From: Planctomycetaceae bacterium
Lineage (GTDB): Bacteria; Planctomycetota; Planctomycetia; Pirellulales; PNKZ01
Direction of reading: 5' to 3'
Assembly: GCA_016793115.1 (NCBI GenBank)
Contig: JAEUIN010000370.1
Coordinates: 1-38,522, forward strand
Length of the DNA: 38,522 bases
Part shown: one piece after another, positions 24,654 through 36,618 of the stretch
Numbering within the stretch: position 1 is the stretch's first letter
How the letters are laid out: the number at the start of each line of letters is the position of its first letter
Made by a program: the position numbers and the translations under genes
Notes under the pieces: model-generated
What the model was told of the DNA's origin: nothing
Database searches by the model: none
What the model saw: the letters and a program-made list of their open reading frames with translations, nothing else

Positions 24654-26363
24654 TTAAGCGGGGATTTCGGCTTTCGTCACGCGCACGACCTCATCGATCG
24701 TCGTACGACCTTCAAGCACCTTCTTCCAGCCGTCTTCGCGCAGCGTGCGCATCCCCTCGGAGACCGCCAGTTGTTTGATCTTCCAACTTCCGGCGCGATT
24801 CTGCGCGAGCTGGCGAATGCCTTCGGTGGTGACCATGAGTTCAAATAAGCCGAGGCGTCCGCTGAAGCCGGACTGGCGGCAGAGGCGACAGCCGACATTT
24901 TGGTAGAGCTTGCCTCCGCCGGCCTTGAACCGATCGACCGGAAAATCGCGGGGAAGTTCTTCCGGCTTCGGCGCATATTGCACCTTGCACTCGGGGCAGA
25001 GCCGCCGGACGAGCCGCTGCGCCATCACGGCTTCGACCGTGCCGGCGACCAGAAACGGCTCGACGCCCATATCGATCAAGCGCGTGTAGGCGCCGGCCGC
25101 GTCGTTGGTGTGCAACGTGCTGAACACCAAGTGCCCCGTAAGCGAGGCCTGAATGGCGTTCTCGGCCGTTTCCAAGTCGCGGATTTCGCCGATCAGCACC
25201 ACGTCGGGATCATGGCGCAAAATGCTGCGCAATCCGGCGGCGAACGTCAGGCCGATCTTCGGATGCACCTGAATTTGGCTGATGCCCTCGAGCTGGTACT
25301 CCACCGGATCTTCGGTGGTGATGATCTTCGTTTCTTCGTCGTTGATTTCGATCAGCGCGCTGTAGAGCGTCGTCGTCTTACCGGAGCCCGTCGGCCCGGT
25401 GACGAGGATGATGCCGTGCGGTAGCCGGATGAGTTCGCGGAACGTTTGATACTGATCTTCCTCCATGCCGAGCTTCCGCAGTTCGAACTCCATGCGCCCC
25501 TTGTCGAGCAAGCGCATGACGATTCCTTCGCCGTGGATCATCGGAATGACGGAAACGCGAACGTCGACCTCGCGGCCGTGAACCTTGAGTTTGATGCGTC
25601 CGTCTTGCGGTAATCGCTTTTCGGCGATGTTGAGCCGCGCCATGATCTTGAGCCGGCTGATGATCGCCGCCTGAAAACGACTGATCTCCGGAGGCATGGG
25701 CTGCGTTTGCAATAGCCCGTCGACGCGATAGCGCACGCGCAATCCCGACTCCTGCGACTCGATGTGCACGTCGCTGGCCCGCGCCTCCACGGCTTCGAGC
25801 AAGATTTCGTTCACCAACCGCACGACCGACGCTTCTTGCGCCATCTCGGAAAGTTCCGAGCCGTCGGTCTCGATTTCGCTCAGCAACTCGACTTCGTCGT
25901 CGTCGGCCGCCGATTGGGCGATCAGCCCCTCGACCGTTTCGCCGCCGACGCCCAAGTGAGTCTTGATCAACTTCGCCAGCTCGCGCCGCGAAGCGAGGAC
26001 CGGCTCAATCTGCAGATTGATGCCCGACGCCAGTTCGTCCAGCGGATACAAATCGAACGGATCGCTCGTGGCGACGACGAGCGTGCCGTTGTGACGACGC
26101 ACGGGAAACAACGATTGCCGATAAATGAATCGCTGCGGGAACCCCTGCAACAGCGAGAGATCGACCGGCGTTTCGGCCAAATCGATAAACTCCAAACCGA
26201 CGGCGTCGGCCAAGGCCCGCAGCGCTTTTTCTTCATTGACGATACCGAGGTCGACGGCGGCCTGATCGGCGCGCACGCCGTCGCGGGCCGCCGCGGCGCG
26301 GACGCGCGGCAATTGGTCGGGCGTGAGCAGCCCCTGCTTCAGTAGGATCTCACCGGCTTCCAT
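24654..26363 (-). CDS. gspE: GspE-type secretion ATPase
   Basis: The 569-residue cytoplasmic ATPase powers pseudopilus assembly. It has an MshEN/N1E domain at the N terminus (about 1-140, beginning AGEILLKQGLLTPDQL), an N2E domain with ASDVHIESQESGLRVRYRVDG (197-216), Walker A GPTGSGKTT (323-331), the Asp box IITTEDPVE (347-355), Walker B DPDVVLIGEIRD (385-396) and the His box LVFSTLHTNDA (412-422). Four zinc-binding cysteines (456, 459, 492, 495) sit in CPEC and CRLC, as in GspE and PilB. All catalytic motifs are intact. It is the first gene of the tight gspE-to-lipoprotein series; no good SD is seen before the ATG. Confidence 0.97.
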   Translation of the reverse strand: MEAGEILLKQGLLTPDQLPRVRAAAARDGVRADQAAVDLGIVNEEKALRALADAVGLEFIDLAETPVDLSLLQGFPQRFIYRQSLFPVRRHNGTLVVATSDPFDLYPLDELASGINLQIEPVLASRRELAKLIKTHLGVGGETVEGLIAQSAADDDEVELLSEIETDGSELSEMAQEASVVRLVNEILLEAVEARASDVHIESQESGLRVRYRVDGLLQTQPMPPEISRFQAAIISRLKIMARLNIAEKRLPQDGRIKLKVHGREVDVRVSVIPMIHGEGIVMRLLDKGRMEFELRKLGMEEDQYQTFRELIRLPHGIILVTGPTGSGKTTTLYSALIEINDEETKIITTEDPVEYQLEGISQIQVHPKIGLTFAAGLRSILRHDPDVVLIGEIRDLETAENAIQASLTGHLVFSTLHTNDAAGAYTRLIDMGVEPFLVAGTVEAVMAQRLVRRLCPECKVQYAPKPEELPRDFPVDRFKAGGGKLYQNVGCRLCRQSGFSGRLGLFELMVTTEGIRQLAQNRAGSWKIKQLAVSEGMRTLREDGWKKVLEGRTTIDEVVRVTKAEIPA

Positions 26364-26444
26364 TTCAACTCGGTCGGCTGGGCGAACGGGGTGGGGCGGG
26401 GAGCACTAAGCGGCGTGGATTCTTAAGGCGGGTAGTAAACGGCG

Positions 26445-26478
26445 GAGCGATGCGCCGCTCCCGGACGGCGCACCGCTC
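26445..26478 (-). terminator. Stem-loop downstream of the LTxxQ-like gene
   Basis: Two 13-base arms (26445-26457 and 26466-26478) enclose an 8-base loop. On the plus strand there is one A/C mismatch; on the minus-strand RNA the same position is a G-U pair, so the stem is continuous only for minus-strand transcripts. It lies 58 bases after the stop of the LTxxQ-like gene and before gspE. The following T-tract is poor, so it may be a partial terminator or an RNA stabiliser. Confidence 0.45.
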
Positions 26479-26535
26479 GCACATTTTCCGACCGGGGCGG
26501 CGAGGAACGTCTAACACGTACCTCTCGTCCACGGC

Positions 26536-27507
26536 CTAAGTTTCTTGGTTCGTGCGATCTCCTTCCGGCCTCCGATCTCCTTCCGGTCGACGATCCCCCT
26601 CCGGCCGGCGATCGTCTCCTTCCGGTCGACGTCCGCCAGGGCCTCCCGGGCCACCGGGGCCACCCGGGCCGCGTCCGCCGAATCCGCCGAACATTTGCGA
26701 CCGATCCAATTCGAACTTCTCCCCCTTCATCTTTTCGAATTGGTCGCGCTGTTCCGGCGTGAGCACTCCGAGAAGTTTCTCGGTCGCTTGATTCTGCATC
26801 TCCTGAAATTTCGCACGCATGTCTTCGCCGCGCCCCTCGCCGCGATTAGCGAACATTTCGCGCATCTTTTGACCTACCTCTTCGCGCGCCGCGGCTAACT
26901 GCTTCTTTTGATCTTCGGTAATCTTCAACTCCGCGGCGACTTCCGCGTCGTCGAGCGCGCCCGGCCCCCGAATTTGAATATTGATCTCTTTCAGACGGTC
27001 GACCTGATGAGGCATCAGCACGCCGTAGATCTGCTCGCGCATCTCCTTTTGCGCCGTTTCTAACTTCCCGCGCATCTCCTCGAATTTGGCGCGGCGTTCT
27101 TCCTCCGGCAAATCACGCAAACCGCCGAACATGTCGCCCATCTTGGCTCGTTGTTCTTCGCGGAGCTTCTCAAAGTCTTTAATTTGATCGTCGATCAATT
27201 CGAGTTCTTTTTGCACCTGTTCGTTGGCGAGCAGCATGAGTTCGCCCCCTCCGAAACCGCCGCCGGGCCCGCCGGGACCGCGGCCCATAAAGCCGCCGCG
27301 TCCACCGCCTTGACCGCCTGGTCCGCCGGGGCCGCCGAAGCCGCGCCCTCCCGGTCCGCGATCACCGCCGGGGCCGCGATCCCCCTCACGTCGCTCACCG
27401 GGACCTGGCTGCTCACGCGGAGGGTCTTGCTGGGCGGCGGCTTCGGAAACTAGCCCCGCCAGGGCGCCCGCGAACAGGAGGCCGCGAAGCCAAGAAACAA
27501 GCTGCAT
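26536..27507 (-). CDS. Exported Gly/Pro-rich LTxxQ-like helical protein
   Basis: The 323-residue product starts at the ATG at 27507, which gives a proper signal peptide (QLVSWLRGLLFAGALAGLVSEAAA); an in-frame extension upstream is not protein-like. After the signal comes a Gly/Pro/Arg-rich stretch of about 60 residues. A highly charged, mostly helical domain follows, with repeated Spy/CpxP-like LTxxQ features (LKITEDQKKQLAAAREE, LLGVLTPEQRDQFEKM, VLMPHQVDRLKEI). A second Gly/Pro run and four near-identical RRPEGD repeats end the protein. Spy/CpxP proteins are periplasmic chaperones or stress sensors. Similar helices open the secretin-N protein at 29259-32702. The gene is upstream of gspE on the same strand but separated by a stem-loop. 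Confidence 0.75.
   Translation of the reverse strand: MQLVSWLRGLLFAGALAGLVSEAAAQQDPPREQPGPGERREGDRGPGGDRGPGGRGFGGPGGPGGQGGGRGGFMGRGPGGPGGGFGGGELMLLANEQVQKELELIDDQIKDFEKLREEQRAKMGDMFGGLRDLPEEERRAKFEEMRGKLETAQKEMREQIYGVLMPHQVDRLKEINIQIRGPGALDDAEVAAELKITEDQKKQLAAAREEVGQKMREMFANRGEGRGEDMRAKFQEMQNQATEKLLGVLTPEQRDQFEKMKGEKFELDRSQMFGGFGGRGPGGPGGPGGPGGRRPEGDDRRPEGDRRPEGDRRPEGDRTNQET
26557..26631 (-). repeat. Tandem RRPEGD-coding repeats
   Basis: Four consecutive copies of an 18-base unit encoding RRPEGD, the first with an extra Asp, form the C terminus of the LTxxQ-like protein. The copies differ at synonymous positions, so the repetition seems kept at the protein level. Confidence 0.7.
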
Positions 27508-27739
27508 CGTAGTATTCCCGTAGAAGTGATCGGAAGCGGAAGTGTCGGAGAGCCGTCCACGTCGTCGGAGGCTCCGGCTTAATAAACCCCGCCGGTCCGC
27601 GGAAGTTTCGTTCGCGGTAAGCCGCCGGCCGCTCCACTTTGTCGGCTGTCGGAATTCCCTACGTAGCGGCATTTCGGCGGTCGATTTATGATAATTGATA
27701 CGGCACCATGCGTCCCGGGTTTAATCGCGAGTCGGGCAA

Positions 27740-29176
27740 ATGATTCAAAGTCAGGTTCGCTCCAGCGTCGCTTGGTCGCCGGCCGGCATCGGTTTGGGAA
27801 CGTGGCTGCTTTGCCTCGCTCAGGCCTTCGGACAGCCGCCGGGCTACTCGGGCGGACCGCCCCGTTTCGACCCGAAAGAGATCATCGACCGCCTCGACGA
27901 CAACCACAACGGCCAGGTCGATCCGGACGAAATGAACGGCCGCTCGCGATACTTCCTCGAAAGCCTCGCTCGCGACAACAATCTCGACCTCAGCAAGCCG
28001 ATTCCCAACAACAAACTTCACGACTTGCTGAAGGCCCGCTTCGGCGGCGGCTCGTCCGGTTCAGCATCGAATCGTTCGTCCGGTTCGCCCTCTGCGACCG
28101 CGTCCGCCCCCCAAGCGTTCGGGGTATCCACGTCGACCACGACCAAAGTGCAGGGTTTCGGCGCGGCGAGCGGCATCGAGAGTTGGGATGCGATCCGCAA
28201 AAACTACGATGAGCGCGTGGTCGAGCGGGTTGAAGAGTCGATGAAACGCTACGATCGCGACAACGACGGCCTGCTCAACGCCGAAGAACTTAAGGGGGGC
28301 GATTGGCGCTCCGGCAATCCGCTCGACTTCGATAAGAACCGCGACGGGAAAGTTTCGCGCGGCGAGATGGCCGAACGTTACAAGGCCCGCTATTCCTCCG
28401 GCGACTATGGCCGCGGCGGACCGCCGAGCTACGGCGGACCTCCGGGAAGCTATTCCGGCGGGCCGCCGAGCGGCAGCTACGGCTATCGAGGCCCTCCTCC
28501 CGGTTCATCGACCACCGTGGTCATGTCGGCGACTTCCGGTTCTTCTCCGAGTCCCGGCACGTCATCCGGATCAAATTCGCGACCGGGGAGTTCCTCGTCC
28601 GGCGGCGCGTCGCCGAGCGGATCCTCGTCGAATTCCGGCGACGATCGCGTAGCTCGCTACGCCGAAGGCTTGCTTAAGCAATACGACACGAACAAAGACG
28701 GCATCCTGCAGCGCGACGAATGGAGCAAAATGCGCGGCGAACCGCAAAAGGCGGATCGCGACGGCAACGGCTTGGTGACCAAAGACGAACTCGCCGCTCA
28801 ATTGGCCGATTATTCGAAAGGGCGCAGCGGCGGCTCTTCAGGCTCGTCCGGCGGCGGATCGTCGGGCGGATCGAGTTCCTCTCGCTCGTCGACCGGTTCG
28901 TCGTACCCGTCGTCCGGCTCATACGGTTCGCGATCGTCTTCCAGCGGTTCGCCCGCGGCGCGCGGCACGGTGAAGACCTATCGCTTCCTCTCACCGCTGG
29001 AGCGTTTGCCGCAAGGCTTACCGGATTGGTTTACCCGCAACGATGCCGACGGCGACGGCCAAATCGCGATGGCTGAATTCGCAACCTCGTGGGACGACGA
29101 GCGCGCGGCGGAGTTCTCTCGCTGGGACCGCAACAACGACGGCCTCATCACCGCCAAGGAAGCGGCCGGAAAGTAG
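27740..29176 (+). CDS. Exported protein with seven EF-hand loops
   Basis: The 478-residue product has an N-terminal hydrophobic stretch (about 13-31), probably a signal peptide. Seven canonical 12-residue EF-hand loops can be read: 53-64, 172-183, 198-209, 316-327, 339-350, 435-446 and 463-474, each of the form Dx[DN]xxGx[IVL]xxxE. They are arranged as one, two, two and two, separated by Ser/Gly/Pro-rich low-complexity linkers (103-135, 222-300, 361-410). The protein is probably an envelope calcium-binding protein, of a type common in planctomycetes; no enzymatic domain is visible. It is divergent from the LTxxQ-like gene (232-base gap) and convergent with the secretin-N gene. The ATG has no strong SD. 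Confidence 0.85.
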   Translation: MIQSQVRSSVAWSPAGIGLGTWLLCLAQAFGQPPGYSGGPPRFDPKEIIDRLDDNHNGQVDPDEMNGRSRYFLESLARDNNLDLSKPIPNNKLHDLLKARFGGGSSGSASNRSSGSPSATASAPQAFGVSTSTTTKVQGFGAASGIESWDAIRKNYDERVVERVEESMKRYDRDNDGLLNAEELKGGDWRSGNPLDFDKNRDGKVSRGEMAERYKARYSSGDYGRGGPPSYGGPPGSYSGGPPSGSYGYRGPPPGSSTTVVMSATSGSSPSPGTSSGSNSRPGSSSSGGASPSGSSSNSGDDRVARYAEGLLKQYDTNKDGILQRDEWSKMRGEPQKADRDGNGLVTKDELAAQLADYSKGRSGGSSGSSGGGSSGGSSSSRSSTGSSYPSSGSYGSRSSSSGSPAARGTVKTYRFLSPLERLPQGLPDWFTRNDADGDGQIAMAEFATSWDDERAAEFSRWDRNNDGLITAKEAAGK

Positions 29177-29258
29177 GGAACCGCCGAGCAAGGCCGGGCG
29201 TTTCGTCGCCGGCGTCGCCAAAAACGAACGGGTCACCGAATCGCCGCGGGTTGCGCCA

Positions 29259-32200
29259 TCATCGTCGATCGCGGCCGCCGTCTCGGCCTCGATCGTCGCC
29301 GCCGCGTGAACCGCCGAAGCCGCCGTCGCGGCCGCCGCCCGATCCACCGCCGGAGCCGAACGCTCCGCGCATGTTGTTGAACATTTCCATGCGCTGACGC
29401 ATCATGTCTTGAAACTGCCGAGCCTCGGCTTCTCCCATCCCCGGCGGCCGGCCGCCCGAAGACGTTTGCGCCGCCTGCGAAGTTTCGCCCGTCGTGGTCG
29501 ACGTCGACGTTTTTTCCGTCGTCTTCACTTTCTCGCCGACGATCGCCGTCAGAGCTTTCTGGATCGTCGCCGGATTGCTCCGCTTCAACGTGACGACGCG
29601 GATCGCTTGATTCGATTCCGACGTGGCATGGTCGAGCGTCGCGACGAGTTGCTCGATCTCTTCGTAGAGCGCCTGCGGCGCGCTGATGATCAACGAATTG
29701 GTTCGCGCATCGACCCCGATCGAGACCTTTTGCGTTTCGGCCTGCGACTTGCGATTGGTTTGCTGCCCGCCGCGACCGCCGCGGAGCATCTGCATGAACT
29801 CCTCGGGCGACGGCTGGCGTTGCCGGCTCGAATTAGCGAGGCGATCGGCGTAGACTTCGCGCAAGATTTCGGCGATTTGCGCAGCGCCCGTGTTGCGAAT
29901 CGGGATCAATTTCGGGCGCGGATTCACCGTCGACTCCGGCACGTCGAGTTGATCGACGACGCGGAGCAATTGCTCGATCAGGTCCAAGTCGGTCGGCGTC
30001 GCCTGGACGATCAAGGCATTGAGTCGCGCATCCGGCACGATCAGCACCGATTGGCCGCTCAGAATCGACGACGGCGCGCCGCCCCCTCCGCCGCCGAGCA
30101 TCGCGCTCATAATGCCGCCGCTCGTTCCGCCCCCTAAAGCCATTCCGGCCAGGTCGCCCAAGAGCGAGCCGCCGCCGCCCGTCGCCCCGCCGCCGAACAC
30201 GGCTTCCAGCGTTTCCGCCGCCGCCACCGCTCCGGCGTTCTGCAAATAGAACACGGTGAACTCTTTGCCGCCGGTCGCCGTGCGGCTCGCCAAGTTGCTG
30301 AGCAACGTCTCAAACTGATTGAGCGCCTCGATATCTTCGCTGGCGATCATCACGCCGCCCGGCCCCGGCGCCACGACGATCGGAGCCGGTTCCGCACCGC
30401 TCTTGCCGGCATCGCCCCGCGCGACCGCGCCCTGCGCTCCGTCGCCCGCTTGCGGCTTGGCGTCCGTCGCTTCGTCGCCGGCGGCGCGCCTAAGCACGAC
30501 CGATTGCACGCGCACCCCTTGACGCAGCGCTGATTTCTCCGGCGGAGCCGGCGTCGCGGCCGGCGCGCTCATCGGCTTCGCCTCGGGCTGCGGAACGGGC
30601 GCAGTCGGAAGCGATTGCGCCGGCGCCCCGCCCGGCGGCACGGCCTGCTGCCGATCGATCGCCGCGGGATACGACGACGGAATCGTCGCCGACGGCATCA
30701 CGACACGAATTTTATTCGATCGCATGGTCGGCCAAATCGTTTCCAGCTGCTCCAGCGCCGAGCGAACCGTGCGCGGCGACAGAGGCAGCATCCGGACGTT
30801 CGTATGGTCGGTCTGCGTCGAGCCGTCCTGACCGTCGCCGACGTTCTCTCCCATCTTCGTCAACAAGTCGCGAATCTGATCGATCTGTCCTTGCGAGCCG
30901 CGCACGATGAGTTGCCGCGTCACGGAGTCCGCCTCGATCTTCGGGGCTCCCGCCGCCGCCGTGCCGTCGGTGCCGCCGAACAGCTTGTTGATCGCCGTCA
31001 CGGCCGCCGACGGGTCGACGAACTGCAAACGAATCACTTCAAACTGCCTCGCTTCGCGCTGCATCTGGTCGATCACGGCGCGAATCGTGGTATGTTGCGC
31101 CGGACGAGCCATGGCGACCAACTTGCCGGTCGCCGGATCGGTCGTAAGTCGCACGTCGGAAAAGTTCGCCATCAGCGTCTGCAGCACGGCTAAAACCGAA
31201 GCCGGATCCGAAACGCCGACGTCGTACACCTCAAGCTGCGGAGTCTCCACCGTACCGCTGCCGGCGGGCGCAGGAATATCGACCGCCTGCATGATCTCCG
31301 CCACCTGCGCGACTTTTTCCGGCTTCCCGCCGACCAACAGCTTCCCGGTTAACGGATCGACCGCGAGCCGCACGCTGCCGTCGGCCGCGGCGTAGGCGTC
31401 CGGGGCGATGTCGAGCAGTTGTCGCAATAGCGGCAGCACGTCTTCGAGCCCGACGTGAATCGGTTGAAACGCGCGGACCGTGCCGGCATCGGCCGCTTGC
31501 AATTGGGCCGACGCTTCGAGCACGGAGCGGACCAGCCGCAGTCGGCCGGCCGTCTCGGTGACTTGAATCTGACCGGATTTCGGCAGCACGACGACCGCGC
31601 CTTGAGGCCCCAGCAATCGCTGCACTTCCGCTTGAGCTTCCTCGGGCAACATCCGACCGAGCCGAAACAGCGTCGTCGCCAACTCAAACTCGCCGAGCGC
31701 GTCGAGTTTGTCGCTCGCCACAAACGGCACCAAGTTCGGCGGGATGCCGTCTTCCAAATTGACGACCATCAGCATCCGCTCGCGACGCACGAGCGTGTAG
31801 CCCTTCGTCAGCAAGACGCCGTTCATCAGGTCGATCGCTTCGGCCGGCGTATACTCGCGACTGTCGCTGTAGTTGAGCGTGCCGGGGGGCGGAGCGTCCA
31901 TCACGAGCGACAAGTCGGCCTGCTGGGCGAACCAATCGAGCACTTCGCCCCATGGTTGAAAGCGAAAGTTGAACTTCAGCTTCACGTTCGCTTGATCGAC
32001 CGCGGCGGATTTCGCGGCGGCGGCGGGCGGCGCGGTCGTCGTTTTTGCGGCGGCACCGGGCGTCGCCGCCGCGGCGGGAGCCTGGTCGCCGCGGTCGACA
32101 GTCGCCGCGGTCGGCGAAACGACCCCGGCCAATTCGTCCCACTTCGCTCGCTGCTCCGGAGTGAGCAATGCAAACGTGCGCTGCTCGAAGGCATTGCGCA

Positions 32201-32702
32201 GCAGTTCGTGTTGTTGCCCGGTGACGCGCGCGAGTTGCTCGCGCCGCTCCGCGTCGATCTTGGCCAACATGGTGCGTTGTTCGCCGTTGAGTTGCAACTT
32301 GTCGACGACGCTCTGTTCCGTCAACGTCGCGGCGCCCGACCGGCGAATTCGCACCTGCTCCAACTGCGCGCGTTGCTTGTCGTCGAGAATCTTCAATCCC
32401 GCCGCTTCCGATTCGCGGCGAAACGGCGCCAGCGCGGCTTCGCGTTCCGCGAGGGGCGCTCCGCGCAGCTTCAGCGCGATGTCGAGCACGTCGCCTTCGC
32501 GCCGCTCGATGACGTCGAGCAGCTTCTTTTTCTGGTCTTCGGTGAGTTGCAATTGAGCGGCGACGTCCTTTTCGATCGCCAACGCCAGCACGCCGACGAA
32601 CTCTTGGTCGGCGGCCGCGGCCTGCCGAGCCGCCGGCGAAGCGGCCGCCGCTACGAACAGCAGCACCGTCGCGAACAGATTGCGTTTGCTCATCCCACTC
32701 AT
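29259..32702 (-). CDS. Secretin N-domain array protein without a barrel, with LTxxQ-like N terminus
   Basis: A 1147-residue exported protein. The signal peptide (about 1-31) is followed by charged helices with LTxxQ-like motifs (LQLTEDQKKKLLDVIERREG, LQLNGEQRTMLAKIDAERRE, ALLTPEQRAKWDEL; about 38-195). An Ala/Thr-rich linker leads to an STN/N0-like domain (about 240-318, FNFRFQPWGEVLDWFAQQAD) and then several N1-type modules, with phrases such as LQVTETAGRLRLVRSVLEA-like motifs, NALIVQATPTDLDLIEQLL and NSLIISAPQALYEEIEQLV. The secretin channel domain and its VPxLGxIPxLGxLF signature are absent; the protein ends in a Gly/Arg/Asp-rich tail. Starts at 32702 and 32693 are both possible; GGAG is only three bases before the first. 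It probably partners with a secretin, which is inference. Confidence 0.8.
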   Translation of the reverse strand: MSGMSKRNLFATVLLFVAAAASPAARQAAAADQEFVGVLALAIEKDVAAQLQLTEDQKKKLLDVIERREGDVLDIALKLRGAPLAEREAALAPFRRESEAAGLKILDDKQRAQLEQVRIRRSGAATLTEQSVVDKLQLNGEQRTMLAKIDAERREQLARVTGQQHELLRNAFEQRTFALLTPEQRAKWDELAGVVSPTAATVDRGDQAPAAAATPGAAAKTTTAPPAAAAKSAAVDQANVKLKFNFRFQPWGEVLDWFAQQADLSLVMDAPPPGTLNYSDSREYTPAEAIDLMNGVLLTKGYTLVRRERMLMVVNLEDGIPPNLVPFVASDKLDALGEFELATTLFRLGRMLPEEAQAEVQRLLGPQGAVVVLPKSGQIQVTETAGRLRLVRSVLEASAQLQAADAGTVRAFQPIHVGLEDVLPLLRQLLDIAPDAYAAADGSVRLAVDPLTGKLLVGGKPEKVAQVAEIMQAVDIPAPAGSGTVETPQLEVYDVGVSDPASVLAVLQTLMANFSDVRLTTDPATGKLVAMARPAQHTTIRAVIDQMQREARQFEVIRLQFVDPSAAVTAINKLFGGTDGTAAAGAPKIEADSVTRQLIVRGSQGQIDQIRDLLTKMGENVGDGQDGSTQTDHTNVRMLPLSPRTVRSALEQLETIWPTMRSNKIRVVMPSATIPSSYPAAIDRQQAVPPGGAPAQSLPTAPVPQPEAKPMSAPAATPAPPEKSALRQGVRVQSVVLRRAAGDEATDAKPQAGDGAQGAVARGDAGKSGAEPAPIVVAPGPGGVMIASEDIEALNQFETLLSNLASRTATGGKEFTVFYLQNAGAVAAAETLEAVFGGGATGGGGSLLGDLAGMALGGGTSGGIMSAMLGGGGGGAPSSILSGQSVLIVPDARLNALIVQATPTDLDLIEQLLRVVDQLDVPESTVNPRPKLIPIRNTGAAQIAEILREVYADRLANSSRQRQPSPEEFMQMLRGGRGGQQTNRKSQAETQKVSIGVDARTNSLIISAPQALYEEIEQLVATLDHATSESNQAIRVVTLKRSNPATIQKALTAIVGEKVKTTEKTSTSTTTGETSQAAQTSSGGRPPGMGEAEARQFQDMMRQRMEMFNNMRGAFGSGGGSGGGRDGGFGGSRGGDDRGRDGGRDRR

Positions 32703-33071
32703 TCTCTCCGCCCCAAAATCCAATTTCTTCCACTACTCATCAAACCGCGGCGCCCGGCCGTTAGACCGGTCCATTATGGCACGCCGCCGCCGAAAACGAG
32801 AAAAAGGTGAAAGTAGGCACCTTGGTAGACTTCGCCCCGCAGGCTCACGGACGACAGAATGTTTTCCAGAATTCCGATAACTCTTTCCCTCAATTCGACT
32901 TAATTCGCACACTTCCGCATGCCCTCCCTCCTGTCGCAGTGGTTCTTCGCGCTCGACTTTGTCAAATAATCGCCTCTCCGGCCGCGTCAATCCTCTGCCG
33001 GCAAGGCGTCGCACCGCCGGACGTAAAATAAAGCCGGAACGATACTTCTGACATTTTTCTCACCCGCCGGA
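32703..33071. other. Divergent intergenic region between the secretin-N gene and the cytochrome gene
   Basis: About 370 bases between two divergent genes should contain both promoters. The only distinct element I see is AAGGTG (32804-32809) with its inverse CACCTT (32818-32823), a 6-bp dyad with an 8-base spacer, which could be an operator. Open frames here are short and not protein-like. Confidence 0.5.
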
Positions 33072-36554
<3,483 letters not shown>

Positions 36555-36618
36555 TCGTTCCGCGGCCGCCGATGCCGCCGATAAAACTTCACCACGCAAA
36601 TGTTTAAATAGCCTCACC

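Noticed and set aside
23363..24778. 471-codon plus-strand frame across gspF and the end of gspE
   Set aside because: Antisense shadow of gspF; the product is dominated by His, Gln, Arg and Glu, as expected from complementing membrane-protein codons.
27681..27700. AT-rich TATGATAATTGATA upstream of the EF-hand gene as a promoter
   Set aside because: A -10-like hexamer is present, but no -35 element is found at 16-18 bases, so I did not annotate it.
29177..29258. Possible bidirectional terminator between the convergent EF-hand and secretin-N genes
   Set aside because: GCCGG/CCGGC pairing with a bulge is present, but no T-tract follows in either direction at the right distance.
31455..32810. 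451-codon plus-strand frame antisense to the secretin-N gene
   Set aside because: The opposite strand has a signal peptide and recognisable domains; this frame has none.
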